From the NCBI GenBank assembly GCA_900552715.1, contig USAV01000078.1, positions 1-8,844 of the forward strand: DNA of 8,844 nucleotides, written 5' to 3'. Both the position numbers and the translations under genes were made by a program. Origin of the DNA: an uncultured Veillonella sp. (GTDB taxonomy: Bacteria > Bacillota > Negativicutes > Veillonellales > Veillonellaceae). Shown here piece by piece: positions 7,122 to 8,844 of this stretch (positions are counted from its first letter, which is position 1; every line of letters begins with the position of its first letter). The notes below the pieces were generated by a model. It saw only the letters and a list, made by a program, of their open reading frames with translations. It was not told the DNA's origin and ran no database searches.

Positions 7122-7151
7122 TTGACCCTAAGGGGTTATTTACGTTAAAAT
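7122..7151 (+). promoter_or_regulatory. Predicted promoter of the xpt unit
   Basis: A -35 box TTGACC (7122-7127), an 18-bp spacer and a -10 box TAAAAT (7146-7151) lie upstream of xpt. Each box matches consensus at five of six bases. The start point would be near 7158, giving a leader of about 27 bases. A small inverted repeat, ACCCTAAGGGGT (7125-7136), begins in the -35 box and could be an operator. Confidence 0.65.
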
Positions 7152-7184
7152 TTAAAGATAGTTATGCTGCGGAGGTAAGAGCAC

Positions 7185-7760
7185 ATGGAATTACTAAAAC
7201 AACGCATTCGTGAAGAGGGGATTGTCCTCAATAATCGCGTGCTAAAAGTAGATGGTTTCTTGAATCATCAAATCGATCCACAATTGTTTAAAGCAATCGG
7301 TAAAGAAATCGCCGATCGTTACCGTGATGCAGGTGTACAACGTATTGTTACTATTGAAGCATCTGGCATTGCATTGGCGTTGATGGCTGCTCTTGAACTT
7401 GATGTGCCATTAGTATTTGCGCGTAAGAAAAAATCTATTCTTATGGTAGATGATGTATATCATAGTGTTGTGTACTCTTATACAAAAGAGGAAAACTACG
7501 ATATTACTATTTCTAAAAAATTCTTGCCAGCCGGTGAAAAAGTGTTGATTATCGATGACTTCTTGGCATCTGGTGAGGCTGCTATGGGCCTTGCTAAATT
7601 GGTAGAAGACGCTGGTGATGAAGTGGTTGGTATGGCGATCGCTATCGAAAAATCCTTCCAACCTGGTCGTGAACGCCTTGAAAATGCAGGGTATCGTGTT
7701 GAGTCTTTAGTTCGTATTAAAGAATTTAAAGACAATGGTTGTGTATTTATTGAAGACTAA
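7185..7760 (+). CDS. xpt: Xanthine phosphoribosyltransferase
   Basis: This 191-residue protein closely resembles Bacillus subtilis Xpt (about 194 residues), which joins xanthine and PRPP to give XMP in purine salvage. Shared segments seen are LKVDGFLNHQIDP (20-32), IVTIEASGIA (54-63), VPLVFARK (74-81), and the end segments IEKSFQPGRE and GYRVESL (154-175). The PRPP-binding motif is VLIIDDFLASGEA (120-132), with the two adjacent Asp residues intact. It is soluble and cytoplasmic. The ATG at 7185 has GGAGG 9 bases upstream. It is the first gene of a three-gene unit, with 26 bases to the next gene. In Bacillus xpt is controlled by a purine riboswitch; here the predicted leader is too short for one. 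The product call is secure, with only minor doubt over xanthine versus hypoxanthine/guanine preference. Confidence 0.96.
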   Translation: MELLKQRIREEGIVLNNRVLKVDGFLNHQIDPQLFKAIGKEIADRYRDAGVQRIVTIEASGIALALMAALELDVPLVFARKKKSILMVDDVYHSVVYSYTKEENYDITISKKFLPAGEKVLIIDDFLASGEAAMGLAKLVEDAGDEVVGMAIAIEKSFQPGRERLENAGYRVESLVRIKEFKDNGCVFIED

Positions 7761-7786
7761 TAGTCTGATTATTTGTAGAGGGAATT

Positions 7787-8236
7787 ATGAATCAAAAAGC
7801 AGAAAAATTTGACTTACTCGTTGCTGACTTAAATAAAGGCGGTAACTCTTGGTTTACAAAGGAAGAAATGACAGATGACCTTCATACAGTCGTTTACCAC
7901 GGCCGTTTGGATGTTCATGAGCATAGCTTGCCTGTATTCATCGTTGTGGATGATTCTGCATTCTCCTATGCACGTATTGCTATCACAACAACATCTATTG
8001 ATGAAAAAGTGATTCCTGCTGTGTTGAAAGAACTTAACACATTGAATCAAGATTATAAAGTATCTAAATACTATGTGAGCAATGAAGACAAAAACATCTA
8101 TATGGATGTGTCTGTTCCTGGTTTGACTGAGCAATTTGATCCTACAGTAGTAGTTAATTTATTGCTTGAAGTCGTTCAACCACATTTAGATGCTGTACAT
8201 AAAGGCATTCTTAAAGTAGCTGGTTTAGCTAAATAG
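7787..8236 (+). CDS. YbjN-like small protein, first of a paralogous pair
   Basis: This 149-residue soluble protein has no signal peptide or membrane segment. I cannot name a function. The order of an early strand region (DLHTVVYHGRLD), hydrophobic LPVFIVVDDS, a middle helix, the strand pair VSKYYVSNEDKNIYMDVSVP (92-111) and a C-terminal helix (FDPTVVVNLLLEVVQPHL) resembles the YbjN / type III secretion chaperone-like fold. That call rests on pattern only. Its closest visible relative is the next gene, with shared TVVY, a DDS/DNS turn, a (D/E)x(K/S)xxYxD strand and the same C-terminal helix. AGAGGG (7777-7782) precedes the ATG by 4 bases. It follows xpt by 26 bases with no terminator between, so it should be cotranscribed with it. 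Confidence 0.85.
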   Translation: MNQKAEKFDLLVADLNKGGNSWFTKEEMTDDLHTVVYHGRLDVHEHSLPVFIVVDDSAFSYARIAITTTSIDEKVIPAVLKELNTLNQDYKVSKYYVSNEDKNIYMDVSVPGLTEQFDPTVVVNLLLEVVQPHLDAVHKGILKVAGLAK

Positions 8237-8244
8237 AGGTTGTT

Positions 8245-8685
8245 ATGAATCCTAAAGCATTATTATTTGATAAGTTTTTAAAAGACGAAGAAATCACATC
8301 CTTTGAACGTAAGGATTTTGAGGATGAAGACGGTACTGTTGTATACCGTTCTTACATTAAATCCCCGTTGTGGGATATGCCGTTATTTGTCATTCTTGAT
8401 AATAGTATTTATAGTGTTATTCGTTTGGTGTTAGGCCCTGAAAAGGTAACAGCACAAAATATGAATGCCTTGAATGCGTTGATCAACCGCGACAATGCGA
8501 CATACAAAAACTATAAGCTATATATTGATGAACAAGATTCCAGTCTGTATTTAGACTGTGTATACATGTGTGGTGACGATGCGTTTGAACCAGCATTAAT
8601 GTATGCATTGATGTCTTCTATCGTAGACTATGTCCCTGAAGCTGTAGGCGAGTTGAAAGCTGCTTTTGAAAGTAGCACACACTAA
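8245..8685 (+). CDS. YbjN-like small protein, second of a paralogous pair
   Basis: This 146-residue soluble protein of unknown function is a diverged copy of the preceding gene. TVVYRSYIK (31-39), MPLFVILDNSIYSVIRL (45-61), NYKLYIDEQDSSLYLD (89-104) and FEPALMYALMSSIVDYVPEAV (114-134) align in order with the neighbour. The N-terminus is acidic, with EDEDG at 26-30. I see no catalytic motif, metal site or membrane segment, so a binding or chaperone-like role is possible but unproven. The start ATG is 8 bases after the upstream stop, and its Shine-Dalgarno AGAGGT overlaps that stop codon, which points to translational coupling. It is the last gene before a strong terminator. Confidence 0.85.
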   Translation: MNPKALLFDKFLKDEEITSFERKDFEDEDGTVVYRSYIKSPLWDMPLFVILDNSIYSVIRLVLGPEKVTAQNMNALNALINRDNATYKNYKLYIDEQDSSLYLDCVYMCGDDAFEPALMYALMSSIVDYVPEAVGELKAAFESSTH

Positions 8686-8733
8686 TTAATAACAAATACA
8701 GACTAAGGACCGTAATGTTCGGAAATTAATTGG

Positions 8734-8774
8734 AAGAGGGTATCCTATCTATAAAGGTGGGATACCCTCTTTTT
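8734..8774 (+). terminator. Intrinsic terminator of the xpt unit
   Basis: AGAGGGTATCC (8735-8745) pairs perfectly with GGATACCCTCT (8760-8770), with one more A-T pair (8734 with 8771) at the base. Five Ts follow at 8770-8774. The loop is 14 bases. It begins about 48 bases after the last stop codon and ends the xpt operon. Confidence 0.92.
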
Positions 8775-8793
8775 ATTATTGTCTTTAGACTGG

Positions 8794-8812
8794 TTCGCGA
8801 CGTAGTCGCGAA
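8794..8812. repeat. GC-rich palindromic hairpin with 3-nt loop
   Basis: TTCGCGAC (8794-8801) and GTCGCGAA (8805-8812) form a perfect 8-bp stem around GTA. It has no T tract on either strand, so it is not a plain terminator. It lies between the ends of two convergent units and next to a second hairpin. This is the pattern of an extragenic palindromic repeat, but one copy cannot prove that it is dispersed. Confidence 0.5.
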
Positions 8813-8816
8813 TCAT

Positions 8817-8838
8817 AAAACCACCCGCTATGCGGGTG
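8817..8838 (-). terminator. Terminator-like hairpin of a minus-strand gene beyond the right edge
   Basis: CACCCGC (8822-8828) pairs with GCGGGTG (8832-8838) across a 3-nt loop. On the minus strand the stem is followed by TTTT (complement of 8817-8820). It would end a gene that converges on the xpt unit from outside the window. It may also be the second half of a repeat unit with the hairpin at 8794-8812. Confidence 0.6.
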
Positions 8839-8844
8839 CGGCAA

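Noticed and set aside
6983..7184. Purine riboswitch upstream of xpt
   Set aside because: The predicted leader is about 27 bases and I do not see the aptamer's conserved three-way junction. A covariance search would settle it.
7829..8134. Minus-strand open frame of 101 codons (and 7410-7661, 7496-7735)
   Set aside because: These are antisense shadows of the first YbjN-like gene and of xpt.

Overview
The window looks like chromosomal DNA of an anaerobic, AT-rich Negativicute. Veillonella or a close relative fits best. The basis is protein recognition (the FprA, PurL and Xpt sequences), the AT-rich base composition, the strong Shine-Dalgarno sites and the sigma-70-type promoters. This placement is an inference from memory of the families, not a database result. 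I see no phage genes, insertion sequences, CRISPR array or origin.

Layout, left to right. Positions 1-280 hold four intrinsic-terminator-like hairpins and no gene I can support. A tRNA-Ser(GGA) gene lies on the minus strand (285-375) with a near-consensus promoter (407-435). Positions 436-582 appear empty. fprA, a class A flavodiiron protein, follows on the minus strand (625-1860) with its own promoter and terminator. Next is purL (2023-5763, minus), the long single-chain FGAM synthase that carries its own glutaminase domain. A 268-bp divergent intergenic region (5764-6031) separates purL from a LysR-family regulator (6032-6937, plus) that ends in a clear terminator. The next transcription unit (7185-8685, plus) has its own promoter and holds xpt and two small paralogous genes resembling the YbjN fold family. 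It ends in a strong terminator at 8734-8774. The right end (8794-8838) holds two short-loop GC-rich hairpins. The second looks like the terminator of a minus-strand gene beyond the window.

Functionally, the centre of the window concerns purine metabolism. PurL carries out the fourth step of de novo IMP synthesis, and Xpt salvages xanthine. The LysR-type gene between them is divergent from purL, and the shared intergenic region is rich in dyads, one of which covers the purL -35 box. This makes the LysR protein a reasonable but unproven candidate regulator of purL. FprA is a separate unit for O2 or NO detoxification. The two YbjN-like proteins have no known link to purines beyond sharing an operon with xpt.

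Most of the window is ordinary housekeeping DNA. The parts most worth a second look are the purL/lysR regulatory region, the xpt-linked YbjN-like pair, the terminator cluster at the left end and the hairpin pair at the right end. I did not find a convincing undescribed multi-gene system.
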